Shown: piece after piece, positions 63,777 through 64,000 of the stretch
How the letters are laid out: the number at the start of each line of letters is the position of its first letter
How positions within the stretch are numbered: the first letter of the stretch is position 1
NCBI RefSeq assembly: GCF_006716645.1
Contig: NZ_VFPL01000002.1
Coordinates: 248,001 to 312,000, forward strand
DNA from: Arcticibacter tournemirensis
GTDB lineage: Bacteria > Bacteroidota > Bacteroidia > Sphingobacteriales > Sphingobacteriaceae
Length of the DNA: 64,000 bases
Direction: 5' to 3'
Notes under the pieces: generated by a model
Database searches by the model: none
Seen by the model: only the letters and a program-made list of their open reading frames with translations
Told to the model about the DNA's origin: nothing
Translations under genes and position numbers: made by a program

Positions 63777-64000
63777 TTACCACGATACCACTAATTCGCC
63801 TGTCACATCTTTCACCATATAGTTATTCCCAAACTGCTCCTCCCCTTTTGAAAACGGCAGCTTTCCATCCTTCCATGGATAGGTAGTATTCAGATAAAAA
63901 TGTATGGAACTTTCTGTCGTGTTATCGTTAGGAAACACCCGTACAGTGGCATTCTTTAGACCAGAAATTTGCAGGCGTCTCGAAATGCCAAGTTCTCCGG
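63777..64000 (-). CDS. 3' end of an unknown gene (cut by window edge)
   Basis: The minus strand has an open frame from the window edge to a TAA at 63777-63779, about 74 codons, ending ...GNNYMVKDVTGELVVSW. It is rich in beta-forming residues (TVRVFPNDNTTESSIHFYLN) and its stop is 15 nt before the ATG of the SGNH gene, so it belongs to the same glycan operon. The family could not be recognised from this tail. Confidence 0.7.
   Translation of the reverse strand, partial: GELGISRRLQISGLKNATVRVFPNDNTTESSIHFYLNTTYPWKDGKLPFSKGEEQFGNNYMVKDVTGELVVSW

Noticed and set aside
63777-64000. Assigning the truncated final gene to a glycosidase or binding module
   Set aside because: Only about 74 residues are visible, with no diagnostic motif.

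Overview
The window looks like a chromosomal segment of a Bacteroidota bacterium, most likely family Sphingobacteriaceae (Pedobacter-like). Supporting signs are several matches to the Bacteroidota promoter form TTTG-N19-21-TAnnTTTG, few Shine-Dalgarno sites, a methionine synthase behind a SAM-I riboswitch, ISAon1-type split transposases, DUF2891 and four-helix-bundle proteins, and glycan-degrading lipoprotein/secreted enzymes. Genus assignment is inference.

Layout. 1-15.9 kb is mostly housekeeping: the 5' part of dnaG, a secreted unknown, secA with an M20 amidohydrolase, purD, a TlpA-like thioredoxin, a DUF2891 protein, topB, a small lipoprotein, a lone ExbD, a nucleoid-associated protein, an AEC transporter and a zinc-ribbon protein. 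16.1-22.5 kb is a TetR-controlled tripartite RND efflux operon. 22.7-26.3 kb is a hexuronate module (LacI regulator, mannonate dehydratase, SDR mannonate oxidoreductase). 26.5-29.2 kb is a small carotenoid/isoprenoid locus: a CarH-like MerR/B12 regulator diverging from crtB and idi across a 42-bp palindrome that abuts a consensus -7 box.

31.6-40.2 kb is the accessory part. It is bracketed by two identical tRNA-Glu genes and holds a mirror-image SDR-AraC-AraC-SDR cluster, a 636-bp non-coding stretch with a perfect 40-bp inverted repeat and a bulged hairpin element, a glycolipid-binding-domain gene, and two nested ISAon1-type elements. Both elements have exact 8-bp target duplications. The younger one sits in the last 8 bp of the older one, and the older one has replaced the stop codon of the gene before it.

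40.2-57.8 kb is again core: initiator tRNA, era and der, an S41 protease, metH (SAM riboswitch) and metF separated by a four-helix-bundle gene, a HAD hydrolase, and the thrABC operon preceded by a Thr/Ile-rich leader peptide and attenuator, diverging from rsgA. 57.8-64 kb is a glycan locus: a GPH sugar symporter, a secreted GH5 enzyme, an unusual SGNH-GH5 fusion, an SGNH hydrolase and the 3' end of one more gene.

Many operon-end spacers carry short degenerate repeats of several flavours (for example GATACTTGATAC-like and TTGACAATTGATAATGG-like). No rRNA, CRISPR array, prophage or integrase gene was seen.
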